Counted from the first letter of the stretch, positions 25,946 through 38,316 are shown. The stretch: DNA of 64,000 nucleotides from Luscinia megarhynchos (GCA_034336665.1 CM067569.1:24649320-24713319), one strand, 5' to 3'. The notes: generated by a model from the sequence alone, not told the origin. A program made the numbers and translations.

Positions 25946-25981
<36 letters not shown>

Positions 25982-25988
25982 CACATAT
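25944..25988. repeat. (TA)n microsatellite
   Basis: About 45 bases of alternating TA with two short CA-containing interruptions (ACATAT and ACACATAT). It directly abuts the 3' end of the minus-strand CR1 fragment, so it may have grown from the CR1 tail. Confidence 0.92.
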
Positions 25989-26130
25989 CATAGAATCAGA
26001 GACTATCCTGAATTGGAAGAAACCCACAAGTATCATCAAATCCAACTCAGCCCTGCACAAGACCATCCCTAAGAGTCACACCATGTGCCTGAAAGCATTG
26101 ACCAAATACTACTCCACCTCTTGAAAAGGC
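25989..26130 (-). mobile_element. 5'-truncated CR1 LINE fragment (3' end)
   Basis: The plus strand begins CATAGAATCAGAGA and continues with TTGGAAGAAACCCACAAG, then ATCATCAAATCCAACTC, CCCTGCACAAGACC and GTCACACCATGTGCCTGA. These match, with scattered changes, the reverse complement of the avian CR1 3' region, whose 3' tail is built of ATTCTATG-type units. The element therefore lies on the minus strand with its 3' end at 25989. Similarity fades after about 26108-26130, so it is heavily 5'-truncated, as most CR1 copies are. No reverse transcriptase frame remains. Confidence 0.85.
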
Positions 26131-29100
26131 AAACTGTTGTCATGGGTAGTTATGTTCATATGAATTTGCTCATCATAAGCCTGAGGCAAGCTTTGCTGTG
26201 GTTAGCAGATCCCAACACAGAAAACAAGTGGTGGCATTGACTTGGCTTGTGAGATCCTAATCCACACATGTATATCATTACAGCTCCTGGTAGTATCTCT
26301 GGAGTGGCAAATGCACTGGATGTATCACAGTAATGAGTTTGTAGAATCTCTGGAAGCACTGGAAAAGCATCTTGAATAAGTTGTTACACCAAGATTTCCA
26401 GGGGAAATGGACTGAGTTATATAGTACATGTTGGGTTGCAGGACTTTGAAATGCTAGGCTGAAAAGTGTGAGCCTTGAATAAGAGTCTAATGGCATATGG
26501 ACCAGGATCTAGTTTTATTTTTCTTCATCTCAGTGGCTTTATACTGTTCTAGCATTCAGGCAGTGAGTGTTTAGTGAGGACTGCACATTGCAGGGAATGA
26601 GGAATGTACACAGCTAAGCTTACCTGGGGCTTCCTGCCAAACTTCCAGCAGACAGGTAAAACTTTCTTTGTCTCTTCCTGTCTGTCAAATACTATGGTGT
26701 TTGTCCTGGTCTCTATGTACTGACTCTGAGCTCCATTCCCAGCTAGTGATTTGGGACAACTCACTTTGTATCACAGACCACTGTTAGGGTCTCTAATAGC
26801 AAATGTGTTTTTCAATTACTCCCTTTTGAGATGAATAATAATAATGATGATAATGGAGAGCATGTGGTTAATGTTCATGCAACACTAAGAGAAACAGACA
26901 TGAGTTATTTCCATGAATGACACTGTATTTCTATTACAGAGAGATAAATCATAAGCTTATTTTGCACTGGAATGATAAAAGCAAACTGTGTTCTTCTAAT
27001 ACTTGTAGTGAGCTTTTTTTCTGGCATAGATAGGAAGTAGTTGAAGTGCTTTTGCTGCAGCTACAATGCAAATAAGAAATAGTCTGTGCCTGCTAAGGCA
27101 TCATAGCTTTGCTTTTTGGTACCTGATGGTTTAAATGCCTATTGTTAGCCAAAGGTTCTTGAGCCAGTAGTTAATGAATTGCTTTCTGCAAACGGAGAGC
27201 ATTACCGTAATTCTAATACATGTGCAATATTTCCAGCTACGAGTCTTTGCTAAGCTTTGGATCACCCTTATGCAAAAGCAGTGAAGCAGATGATGTGCAA
27301 AAGGGAAAACTGTCACTGCCAGATCCTGTGCTTCAGAGCGTGTCCACTCACACACTGGAGACATGGAGCAGCTGCCTCAGTCAGGCTCTGAGCTGAACTG
27401 GCTGATGACAAAATCACTGGGTTTATCCACTGGAGCCCAGTGCAGCTGATGAAACCCTCTACTAATAACTCTGGAGTCAGCATTTTTACACTAGGCAGGG
27501 GGGAAAAAATATTGAATAGGTGGCACATTCTATTTGGGTAAAAAATTTACTCTATTGCCTTTGCCTTTAAATTCAGTCAAGAGTCCTGTCCCAAATGTTG
27601 CAAGCTCTGACACATGGGACTGGCTTTAGATGCTGACTAAGGAGATTGCAGGCTGAGCCATATGTGAGCTGCTTGCTGATTTGTGCTGGGTCATGGATGG
27701 CAGCAAAACAACTTTCCCAGGTTCACTGCACAGCTTGGAGCAATGAGGCCACTCCTCAACAACAGTGGCTCTGGGCCACTCTGTCTGCCACTCTGCTCTG
27801 TGACTTGCAGCCAGTCTGTAGCACCCAGTACCAAAGCCTAGGAATAATGGGGCCTGGGACTCCTAACCTCCTCAGGAAGCAGATCCTGGTGAGCCCTATA
27901 CAGATAAGACATCTTAAGTCAATCCTGACATTTCACTCAACATTTGTGCTGGAAAGGTGGCTGTTGGACAGGACATTGACAAGGGCTGAGCTTGTCCTGC
28001 CCTGAGGGTGTCCTCCTGAAGAGGATTCACTGCTCCCATGCAGTGATGCATGTCCTTAGTCCAGGTCCTTTCACTGCGCCTCACGTGAGCCCTTTGCTTT
28101 TATGTCTGTATTACACAGTCTTCAGGGAAGCACTTGAACAATTGGTTGCAAAAGGCTCATTAGCAGACACAGAAATTACACAGAGAAGTACAATAAGATG
28201 TACACAAGAAGAATGTGAATCTCAACGTTCACGGAGGAAGTTGGAAGTACAAACAATAAAAGTTCAGAGGACAAATCTTCAATATGATCTCATAGTGGAG
28301 ACATTTTGAATTCCGACTCATGTAGGATTGTGTAGTGACATTAAGTCACTCTGCTTAAGTTGAGTTCTGAGTCACCTTTATGAAGTCACTGCAGGTTTCT
28401 TATGGCAATAATCAATAAAAACTTACTTTCAGTCTTATTTCAAGCATTTCTTGGAGGGAAAACTATTTTCAGGAGTTCTCTCTCATGGGTAATCACAGGA
28501 AGTTTGAAGAGGACAAATACAACAGCATTTCAGGATGTATTTAAAAAGACTGGATTAGATTCACAATGAGTGCACAGAGCAAATTAACTTTGTCTGAAAA
28601 CATCCAGCAAAAATTGTTTGATTAATATTGTAGAGCAAGACTCCTATGCTGGCAGCCACAAATTTGGGATCTGTGGGAGACTTAGCTAAGGTTAAATCTT
28701 TGACATCCAAAATGGAAGATGTTGGAAGACAGTAGTTGCTTTAAGATTACTTCTGGGTTGTGATTTGAGGTTTTTTGTTTAATATCTTAGAAGAAGCTAT
28801 TTCTCATAACTTCACGCTCTGATAATGTGGTTCCAGTTGGTTTGTGCTACAGACTACTGTCATTCTCTGTCTATTTAAACTTCAAGTCCTCAGTGACTTG
28901 GAAATCAGTTCTGACAGAGCAAGCATTCTTGTTTCCAGTCTTCTACAGAACAAGATGTCAGCAGGTGACAACCAGTGTTTCTTTAATATAGTTAACAAGG
29001 TTCAAAGGACTTAATCCATGGCCCTTTTTGTGAATGTCTTACTAGTTTGACACTGTTTCCCACTAGCATCTTAGGCAGTGTGTATTGAGGACTATTGAGC

Positions 29101-29571
29101 TTAATGTCTAACACAGTACTTCAATGTAGACTGCTTAATTTCATGTCCTCTAATCTGTGGAATTTTGTTAAGAATTATTGTTAGGCGTGCAAAATAAAGT
29201 AGATTCACCAAAGGCAGTGCCTGCTTAGCTTCTTGGAAGACTCTATTAAGCCAGTCTCAGGTACTTTTAAGCTGGGCTTTTCTCTTGTTTCCTGGTCAGT
29301 GGCATATAAAGCTGTGTATGATTTGCTCCAAACAGGCAATTTTTTGTTTAATTTGATTTGGCATTAAGCATCTTTTCCATGTAGACATACAGCAGCCTCT
29401 GAAAAAAGTGCACAAAACACCACTACTGTAGATCCCAATAGAGCTGGGATTGTGGTCAGTAGAGTACAGATAAATTCCCTACAAAATAATATGTGAGTAG
29501 TTACTATTATATGGGGGGGACACACTGTGTTATACAGGGATCCCTTATCATTTTAGGGTGTTTCTGTGATA

Positions 29572-29590
29572 CCCCCACAAGTTGTGGGGG
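29572..29590. repeat. 19-base near-perfect palindrome
   Basis: CCCCCACAA, G, TTGTGGGGG: 9-bp arms around a single central base, in otherwise AT-rich DNA. It could bind a dimeric protein or form a cruciform; no supporting context was seen. Confidence 0.7.
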
Positions 29591-31879
29591 CACCTTCAGG
29601 AGACCCAGCCTGCCAGTGTGTCTGGAGACTGCACTGGCTGCACAAGCCAACATCTCCTATGTCCACACCCCTATAACTCTCTGCTCTAGGACCTTCTTTC
29701 TTACAGTCTCCATGATTGTTGGTTAGAGGCATTGCTGCCTTTTAATACACCAGACATCCCTTTCACTCAGAGATGCCTTATGCAAAGCATTTGCTGCGGA
29801 TTCAGTAGAAAAAACTTAAGGCAAAACCACCTTCCCCATGGGAGCACTTCCTCAGTACTTGTTGATGAAATATGTCAAGACTCTCTAAATTGGCTTCTTA
29901 GGTTCACTGCACGGTTTCTCTTTCAATTGAATCTTTTGTCCTGTCTGTACCTTAGTTGTATATATTTTGTTACTCCTTCAGTGGTTGATTTATTGGTGGA
30001 GAGACCAGCTGTGCCTAGTTTACATGAGCTGCTATATAGGAGGCCTGAAAAGGTCTGGTTTAACTTGGAAATATTGGAGCTGTAGAACTGATGATTGCAG
30101 GTTGATTGATTTACCTGATTTCTCTTTACCTGGATCAGTAAAACCAGTTTCTCCCAGGTGTTAACTGACCAGTGTTTCAGTGTAGAAAGTGTAATAGAAG
30201 TAAAGGCCATTTCAGGTTGTATCTCATGAATTTTGTTTGTCAGACTCTAAGGGACAAAGGCAAATATTTCCAAGCTTTCTCTTCCAATCATTGCATGGTG
30301 AGCCTGCTCCACAACTATTGCCCTGCATCAAACACCACTTTGTGTGGCCTTGCTTGTATTCACTGAGCTCTTAGTTTTAGTCAAATGCTGCTGTACGTGC
30401 TACCAAAACTGAAACAGCTGCGTTGAATTGCTCTGAGTTGCGGCAGTTAGAAACAAGAAGCTCTTTCCTTCATAAATGCCACTTCAGAGAAGATCCAAGG
30501 AAAACACATTTCTCTGAGCTAAGATAGAGGATGCTCCACAGCCCAAAGAAACAGAAACAGACTCTGACTAGCTGAAATGACCCTGGTAACTTAAAAGAGA
30601 AACTACCTAGCCGTTGATAATAGGAGACACATATGACTGCCAGCTCATCTTGTAATACACATAAATTAAAAATACGATGGTAACCTACTTTTGGTTAGCT
30701 GCTTTAGGTACTCAAAGTTTCTCTTGTCTTTCTCCCCTAGGCTGTGATTCCTGCTCTTTAAGTTCATGGAAGTCAAGGCACAAAGGACTAGCAGAATGAA
30801 CTCCTAAGGGTTTATATTATTTCTATGCATGTGTCTAAAGATAGGCATAATTTCACTAAAACAGAAATCTATCACTCCTTCTATATGAAAATGAGAAAAA
30901 TAAATATGAAACTGTCCTCGGTGATTTGATTTGCAAAACTAACACAAACCCTCCCTCCCCCCTGTTAGTTCTATAATCTTTTAAATACATATTTTATACA
31001 GGTGGAGTTCCATTTACTGTTATTTTGTGCTGTTGTTCATGCTTTTACTACAGAAAGTGCAAGTCAGAGCCTTGTGCTACGTAATGGGTAACTGGACAGA
31101 GACCCTGCCTCTTACCCTCAAATAAACCTTCTGTAATATTCTGCACTTTCATATAGGTAAGTGTATATTTTAGAAAAGAAATTGTGTCAGTGTATACTTT
31201 GGAAAGCTGTCATGACCTGGCATTTTGAACTGGGACCTCAGGGAAGAGAGGATTGTTCCCATTTCCTTGAAAAATCAATCCACATCTCCCTGTGCATTAA
31301 GCTCTAACTAAAGGAACTTGCACCCTCAGCACTTTCTGAAGACTTTCTGCTAAATCTCCAGAGTGGCCATTTGACCAACATGCTCACTGTACAGAGCCCC
31401 AGCACCATGCAGGGTCGGGGACCTTGTGCTACAGGGTGAATCCCTGCAGGGCTGGCCAAGACTTAGAATCCTTCACTTCCCTTTTTGTTTACCATGATGA
31501 TTTTGAGAACTTTCTAGTCCTTTTAAAGTTCAAATTATTATTAAATTCCAAACTTAAAGAACAGATATGAGTTATGGCACGCTTCATTTTTTTTTTAAAT
31601 CTTGTAACTTGTGCAGCCACCCAGTGTGGCTCCATGTGGTACAATTCTGAAATTTTAATTTCAAAAGGTTTTAGGAAATTGCATACTGGAAAAGCCTACA
31701 TTACAGAACCACAGTATCATTGTATTAGGCACTTAAAGCACGAGCAAGGTTTACCTCTTCAATCTGAATCCATCCCCTTTGCTCAGAGTGTTTGTACATG
31801 TATATTCCTGCATTTACTGGACTCTGGGCTTAGTCAATGCACAGGAAAAACAAAGAGTCCGTCTTGAGTCTCAGGTATC

Positions 31880-31914
31880 TTTGGGTTGAATTCTACATTT
31901 GGGTTGAATTTACA
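31880..31914 (+). repeat. Two-copy 18-base tandem duplication
   Basis: TTTGGGTTGAATTCTACA is followed at once by a second copy that differs by a small change (TTTGGGTTGAATTTACA). This is probably a small slippage or duplication event. Confidence 0.8.
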
Positions 31915-34900
31915 AGTTCCAACACTAGTTCTGACACTCATTCCTAGCTGTTCCTGAATGAGACTTGTAAGGCATATCAGTGAGCAAATAAAAAATGCAT
32001 GGGGCAATCTCATTCCTAACATTTCCTCACAGGCAAGCTCTTGATTTCATTTTTAATGTAATGCTCTTTAAATGTAGAGACCGTGTGCATGTGTAATAGA
32101 AAAACACATCCTGTCAGATCGATGGAACACAGGGGCAAACGTGCCTCTATAAACCATGGCACAAATGAAGATGTGTGACCTGACTGAGTGCTCTCTTTTA
32201 TGGCCATGATACCATATATTTAAAGTTACAGTACAGTGTGAATCCAAATCTCTTGAATTAGCCAGGATCATATTTCCTGGTTTCTAGTGATTACAATTTA
32301 GTAACATATGGTGCTGAAAGTAAATCAGATTAGGTAGATCATTTAACCCAATACAGGTTAACTTAGAGGTGAAGTCCCTTATAAGTCCTGATTCTGATAT
32401 TTTTATACTAATTCCTATAATGACAACATTAATTGTTATTCCATTGAATGTGATCTTCTCTTCATTAACTTTGGTGTGCCTTCATGCTTGTATTCATAAC
32501 TGCATAATGATTTTGTCAGCTCTTCCCTGACAGAATTTGACCTGATGATTCTGGAGACTGAAAACTCCCAGGTCACCATTTCCCGATGGCACTGGGGCTA
32601 ACCCACCAGTGACATTAGTTACAGTGCCTCTATTCTGAGCCTAGGAAAGTTTGAAACAACTGAGGCCCTCTTGTTGTCACTATGGCACATATTGAGCCTT
32701 GCTGTGGGTGGCAGGAGCTGGCAGGAGGAGCAGCACTGCTGGGGAGTCTTTCTTGGCTCCCTCATGCAAAGCTGGTTGTGCCTCTCCTAAGGAGCGCTGA
32801 GGCAAAGTTAGACCTGAAAGATTTCGGAGCTTAGTTGCTGAACTTAAAGCAAACGAGATTTGATACTGCTCAAGGAAGAAATACTTTTTTGCTGTCCAAT
32901 TTAACTGCTTTTCACGCTGAAACCCAAATATTTATATATTTTGAGTTACTTTCTCTACCTTATTAGTTATTTCTAAAATTTTGATATTTGAAACGTCTTT
33001 TCTACATTTGCAAACTACATTTGCTTTTCAGGTTTGAAACTTCTAGGATATATATAGTGGTTATGTTTTCAAGTTTTCTGCAGCCAAGAGTATTAAGGAA
33101 TGGAAAAATAAATGTTCAGCTTCACAAACATTTACTGGTCATTTAGGATGTATCACAGGTTTATCTGGCTGCTACTATTCTTAATTAAGTTTGTAATGAA
33201 GTATTTTTTAAGGTAACCTACAAACTTCAGAAATTGTTGTAGTCTCCAACACATTCACCCCCCACAAGTCACTACAGGGGTACTACAGCTGGCAGGGAGC
33301 AGGAAGCTTGCCTTAGACATAACCCAGGCTGGAGGTTCTTCACGAACTTTATGAACAAGTAGGGAATTGAGGTTACACATCTCTCATGTGGGCTGTTATA
33401 TTTGACACCAAATTCTAAGAAACTATTATGAAAATAATATTTTTATTGTTATGATCATAGTAGTGTATTATCTGCTGGAAATGGACCTGGAGAAGAGTCA
33501 ACAAAGGATGTTTTCTATTTTGTTAGCTGGTTTTAATTTATCAGCTGCCAGTTTCAATGTATTTCTCTAACTAGTTGTTGGAAAAATATCTACCCCCTAC
33601 CATTCAGATCCTGATGGAGGATATGTGAATAGCCTTGTGCGTGTTCATGACATTTCCAGGCAGATCCCAAATGTTTGCTTAAAAGCCAGAAAAATCCAGC
33701 CTTCAAAGTTCAGAAGAACTTTACTGCTCATGCGAAGAGATTTATCATGCCAGTATCTGTTAATACCTTGGGGAAATTAATGCCTCTTGAGTAATGGGAT
33801 AAATGTTGAACCTCAATGCCAAGGTGCCTGTGGGTTACAACTGTTTGGTTTATGTTATAGTATGGTTCCAGGCAAAAAGGATTGTCTCTAAATGAGATAA
33901 CCATGAGTCATCAGCCCTGTCCCTGTTGCCAGCTGGGGATATTCCTGCAGCGGTGGAATGACAGCCGCCGGCACAGCCCTGCTGGGTGTCCTGCTGCAGG
34001 CACACCAGGGTTGCAGGCTCTCTCACAGGAGGCAGTGATCATCATCACAGCAAGAGGTTTGCATCCTCATCCACTCACACCCCTGAAATCCTGCCGGCCC
34101 ACGAGACTACAGAAATATAACTTTGGATTTCACTGAATTGTGGAACTTGCATCACTGAAAGTACAACAGTTGAGCTCCAGTGCGTATCACAGTGACCCTC
34201 ACCCCAGATGCCTTTTTCTGACATAATAGGTGCATCCATGGCACTTCCAGGACAATCCTTAGAACAGAGACATGAAAACTGAGCTTTTATTCCCTGTCAG
34301 TTTAGAGGGCTGTAACAATACAAATGCAAGATGATATGAAATTCTGTGTAGAATTGAAACAAGAAAACATCCATTGTTTGCAAATACTGGGAGAATTTGT
34401 TTCTACCTCGCATGGAAAGCTCCAGCACTGTCACCCTGCACTTCATGGAAACCTGCAGCAATAAGGGCAAGCAGGTGAAAATTTCAGATAAATCACTGAC
34501 TGACTTGGTACTGACTTCTGATGGCACCAGACACTGAGCCTGTGATTTATGATTTCATGATGGTTTTGATAGCTAAGTTTATGCTTTCAGTGAAACAATC
34601 TGATGGCCAGGAATCAGGTAATTTTTGTGGATTAATGCATTTTCAAAAAGGCTCTATATTACATTTATAGTGATGCAAACTGCTATTGTTGGAGGAACTT
34701 GTAATTTTATTGCCAAGAAGAAGCGAGGTCAGATAAGGGCAGTCCTAGTGCAGCCAGCTTCCAGGAGGGATAGCTTTGTCAGGTCACCAAAGGACACTGG
34801 TTCTTCCTGGTCATGGTCCTGGCCCAGGCTCATGGGCTATTCTGCTTTCCCTCTTACAGCATCTTCAGTTATGCCAGACCCTTGTTACTGTTTTCACAAG

Positions 34901-36069
34901 AATCCTGGTTTTGCCTTGAAATCTATTTATTGGACAATCCTAAACTCTTGCTTAAACTTCTTGTTATCAGGACAGTCTGTAGAACTTTATCCACAATAAT
35001 TTCTTTCCTCCTGACTTGAAAGAAATAGCTTCTTGGTTCCCTTCTCTAGGTGCCATGATGGAGATATCTCCTAGCACAGACTTGCTGCTTCCTTACGGCA
35101 GTCAGTGCTTCTAACCAATTCATAGCACTTTTGGATGAGTATTTTGGGAAAACACACTGCTTTCAGCTCCTTCAGTGCTCTCAAGTGAACAAAAATTAAA
35201 TAGGTAATGTGGATACTGTACAGTTTCTATGTTAGCTGTATCTAACAAGTAGAAAAGAAAGAATTGGCAGAAGGATAGGAAAATAAAGCCCAGGGATTGT
35301 GGAAAAACATGTATATAAGAACTTCAAATAAGTGTGACATGCAGATAAATTCTCTGTCACTGTCAGGATCAAAATTTGATCTGTCATTTTATTATTACTA
35401 TTTAACTCAGGAAGAGTATCTGTTCAGCATCACCCCATAGTTGTATGAAAGACTTGACAGTTTGATCACAAAATAGTGTTGAATGTCAATAACCTGTTTT
35501 TGTAGTTTTAAAGTAGCTTTTTTCTACATGATCAACAGCAGCATCTGAGACTGAGTCTCTACAGTAAGCAACCTCATGTTACGTATTAAAAAAAGTATTA
35601 AAGTCCTGAACTGATCAAGAATTGGATTTTAAATACAATATTCTAGGAGGGGTTTTACCTGAAAATATTTCAGTGTTCATGCATGAGTGTTTGGGAAACA
35701 TGGAAAGGTGGAACAGTTGTCAAGTGTCATGCCCTGATGCTAAATGAACATGACCAAAGACTTCTGATGAAACCAAGAAACAGTTATCAATTAGCATCAG
35801 TTTCAGGAAGCATTATTGTATCAAGATATCTCAGGGTGCCTTTATAAAAGAAAAACCTACAATAATTTAATAGCTCAGCCTGCTGTGCCAAATAAATGAG
35901 TCAAAGCAGGGAGGAGGGGGAAGAGAATGGGTATGAGCCATAGTTTCACAATTGCACTAGCCTGCAGGAAAGTGTTGATTTACTTCCAAAGTATTTCTGC
36001 TAGGAGAGTGATGGGAGATGTCACTATAAAGCTTGAGCTTGTCTGGGAAATTAAGGACACCTCACTTTT

Positions 36070-36075
36070 TTTATT
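36070..36075 (-). promoter_or_regulatory. Possible polyadenylation signal for the minus-strand candidate gene
   Basis: The plus strand reads TTTATT, which is AATAAA on the minus strand, about 430 bases downstream of the stop codon at 36506-36508. The hexamer is common in AT-rich DNA, so support is weak alone. Confidence 0.2.
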
Positions 36076-36505
36076 CCCCATTTACTAGCACTGATTTTCA
36101 TTCAGTTCTGAAAAGGTCTTCAGACAAAGAAACCAAGTGAATGACGTGAATGTGTATTTTATGCATAGTGGAGCAGAAGTTAGCTGTTGGAAGGAGATGG
36201 TTGCTATAGGCTTGTATTGCTCATGTAAACTCAAGGGCAGATGGTTCACAGCCTGTGTTGGGCCTCTTCAGGGCTGTGGAAACCAGGCTGGGCAGGAAGG
36301 GTTTAAGTTTTTTCTCCTGAAGTTTGAATTTCAAGTGGAAAATTTTAAATGCCTCCATTTTGATAGGCTTTTGCAGGGTTTGAGAGATGCTGCAGTTATG
36401 TTATTTTTGTCTTCCATATGGTAGGCTATGTTTCCTGGATGAACTATGTTTCTTCAGTATACCATTGCTGACCATAAAGTACAACAGCTCCAGGAAGAAG
36501 GGTGA

Positions 36506-36625
36506 CTACATAACATGAAAGACATGATCACAGTAGCTGGAACACAGAAGACGCCCGTATTTAGTCCTGGTCTCATCCAAGTTGGCCAGTTTCTTCCAGG
36601 TACGTTGTATGAAAGCTACAATCCT
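36506..36625 (-). CDS. Candidate last coding exon, unknown protein
   Basis: On the minus strand the acceptor TTTTATGTGTTTTCAG ends just before 36625. A frame of 39 codons follows and ends with TAG at 36506-36508. It includes RIVAFIQRTWKKLANLDETR, rich in charged and helix-favouring residues, with coding-like codons (ACC, AAG, CTG, GCC, AAC, GAG). A possible branch site (GCTAAGC) lies about 20 bases upstream of the acceptor. It joins in phase 0 to the segment at 36697-36855 across a 71-base gap. No family was recognised. It could instead be a decayed pseudogene or a chance frame; the same frame stays open upstream to 36841 without splicing. Confidence 0.35.
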   Translation of the reverse strand, partial: RIVAFIQRTWKKLANLDETRTKYGRLLCSSYCDHVFHVM

Positions 36626-36696
36626 CTGAAAACACATAAAACTGCTTAGCTTAAAAGCCTGGGAATCAAATGAAAAAATTATTCTGGTGACCTTAC

Positions 36697-36855
36697 TTCT
36701 GTTCCTTGTATGACGAACATGATGGCATCTAAAACCAGTTTTAGTGTGCTGGAGCAGAGCCTGAAGCTGGCAGAAGAGTAGAGCTTTGGCTTCAGTTGCT
36801 GAGATGCCAGAAGAGATTGTAAGTCCTTGAAATTCTTCCAAGAAGTCACTTTGTC
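36697..36855 (-). CDS. Candidate internal coding exon, unknown protein
   Basis: On the minus strand the acceptor GTTTTCATCCAG precedes 36855 and the strong donor GAA/GTAAGG follows 36697. The 159 bases encode 53 residues with no stop, entering and leaving in phase 0. The frame includes DKVTSWKNFKDLQSLLAS and later STLKLVLDAIMFVIQGTE. An alternative acceptor (CATCTCAG) would start the exon at 36798, also in phase 0. The frame stays open upstream to an ATG at 36873, directly after a TAA. Codon choice resembles vertebrate coding DNA. The segment is 0.65 kb from the CpG island, on the opposite strand to the island gene. I cannot assign a function. Confidence 0.35.
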
Positions 36856-37041
36856 CTGGATGAAAACTGGCATTTATCAGTGCAGATGATAGTGGTATAT
36901 TTTAGAAGGCATCAATATTGATTTGTATACTGCACGAGCTTTTAAATATGATTTAAGATAAAGCTTAGCTTAACGTAAGACATTTCTCCACAAAGCATTG
37001 ATTTAATGTTAATGTTTTATGTGTTGCTTTCCTTGCTATAG

Positions 37042-37129
37042 ACTTTCCTTTGGTTCATGGAGACTTCCCAACTATCCTTCTCAGTTCCCTCTTTCAGGCA
37101 CTTGCAAAAGCCCCACAAACACTTGACAC
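37042..37129 (+). other. Candidate exon just upstream of the CpG island
   Basis: A very good acceptor (GTTGCTTTCCTTGCTATAG) precedes 37042 and a very good donor (GACAC/GTGAGTGAG) follows 37129. Between them 88 bases are open in one frame, two bases then 28 codons, including FPLVHGDFPTILLSSLFQAL. The peptide is leucine-rich and helix-like. It is on the strand opposite to the candidate exons at 36.5-36.9 kb, so at most one gene model is likely complete here. It could be an internal exon of a transcript starting further upstream, or chance. Confidence 0.3.
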
Positions 37130-37499
37130 GTGAGTGAGTATTCAAAAGTTTAATTTATACTATCTGACAGGCAGCTTCAAAAGCAATTACTTAATGGTGG
37201 TCATTATTGTTCATCTCAAATTCATTATTACGGTTCTAGTTGCTTCGACTTGGCTTATTGTTTTCCCAAGCCTTATGGGTAGAAGATCTAACTTGATGAA
37301 GATCTAACAGAAAAGTTAAAATAGGTTAGTTCGTTTACCATTCCTATAGGGCGATTTCTCGTACCTTGCCCCTTAAAGAGTCCTTACTAATCTAGAGAGA
37401 GATTTCCTATTTGACTTCTATTTAAATAAGCCATAGCAATTCTTTCTAGGTGCAACAGCACTGAGTATCAATCCACTCTGTGTGTCTACTTGACCTTGC

Positions 37500-37965
37500 T
37501 TGGGCGTTTCAGAGTGCGAAGGCTGGGGAAGCCGAACGCTGTAGCTGCTGATCTGCGTCTGAATCCTGACGGCCAGATCTCCGGAGCAGCGCGGCTGTGT
37601 GGAAGCAGCACCAGCTTTCGGGAGAGGAGTAGAAAATATCTCCTCGGCAGGTAGAAGGTGCCGTGACAGGAGGCGCTGGCAGAGGGGCAGGGTTTGTTTC
37701 AGCCGGCACGGCTGTGCCGCCCGTCCCGGGGCTCCCCGGCTGCTGCGGCACCGGGGCAGGGCGCGGGCGGCCCGGGCGCTGCGGGGGCTCGGGGCGGTGT
37801 TTGTGAGCGGCGGCTTTTTCGGAGTGCTTTCTCGGCGAGCCCGACCTGTTAAAGCGTATTTCTGCTTTGGCTCGCTTAGATTTCCCACCCCCCTCTCCCG
37901 CTTGCGGTTTAAAAGTGGCGTTTCGCCGCTCAGCGGGACGCGTGCGTTCCGAGCTACTTTGGTTG
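37500..37965. promoter_or_regulatory. Left lobe of CpG island
   Basis: GC content and CpG frequency rise sharply from about 37500, with many GCG, CCG and CGG steps, in contrast to the CpG-poor flanks. The open frames over it on both strands (up to 188 codons, 37418-37984 minus) are the stop-poor shadows expected of GC-rich DNA. An AT-rich gap of about 110 bases (37970-38080) separates it from the right lobe. It may be an alternative or oppositely directed promoter. Confidence 0.75.
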
Positions 37966-38300
37966 CCTGCCAGGTAGCGCACATCTCTTACAGCATCCTC
38001 CTACCATCAAGCAAAAATTGTCTCCTCTCCCAAGGATTAATTATTCAACACGTTTAATGTGTTTCGGCTGACGGGGAAGGCGGCCACTCGGAGTACATCC
38101 TGGTGCCGCAGCGCCTGTCCCCGCTTTGTCTCGCACCTGGTGTGTTTGCGCGGCTCGCCCGCCTCCCTGCCCCCGAGCCGCCGCCCGCCGCTCCTCCGCC
38201 CGCGCCCCGCCGCAGCCGCGGCCCGGGGAGGCGGGCGGTGCCCCGGGACGCCGCCGGCCCCGCACCTTGCCCGCGGGGATGCGCGGGGCGGGGGCTCCGC

Positions 38301-38316
38301 GGGCGGGGCGGGGCGG
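38301..38316. promoter_or_regulatory. Tandem GC boxes (Sp1/KLF-type)
   Basis: GGGCGGGGCGGGGCGG contains three overlapping GGGCGG/GGGGCGG motifs about 380 bases upstream of the ATG. Sp1/KLF factors bind such sites in TATA-less promoters. Another GGGGCGGGGG lies at about 38285. Confidence 0.6.

Larger units (their letters stand above)
23270..36505. other. Gene-poor sequence with CR1 copy and chance frames
   Basis: No confirmed gene. Open frames of 105-124 codons at 27646-28005, 27992-28309, 29732-30085 and 34625-34999 (all plus) have no recognised domain and no clear start, promoter or splice support. Short repeats and the CR1 relic are listed separately. Confidence 0.6.

Noticed and set aside
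27646..28309. Two adjoining frames (119 and 105 codons, plus strand)
   Set aside because: They are in different frames, with no splice sites that join them cleanly, no recognised domain and no conserved motif. They could be remnants but I cannot support a gene.
29493..30366. Cluster of plus-strand frames suggesting a decayed gene or retrocopy
   Set aside because: The frames shift repeatedly, the minus strand is also open (29923-30210), and no peptide resembles a known protein or retroelement.
34625..34999. 124-codon plus-strand frame
   Set aside because: The longest frame outside the island, but it overlaps another open frame (34813-35019) and lacks promoter, splice or domain support.
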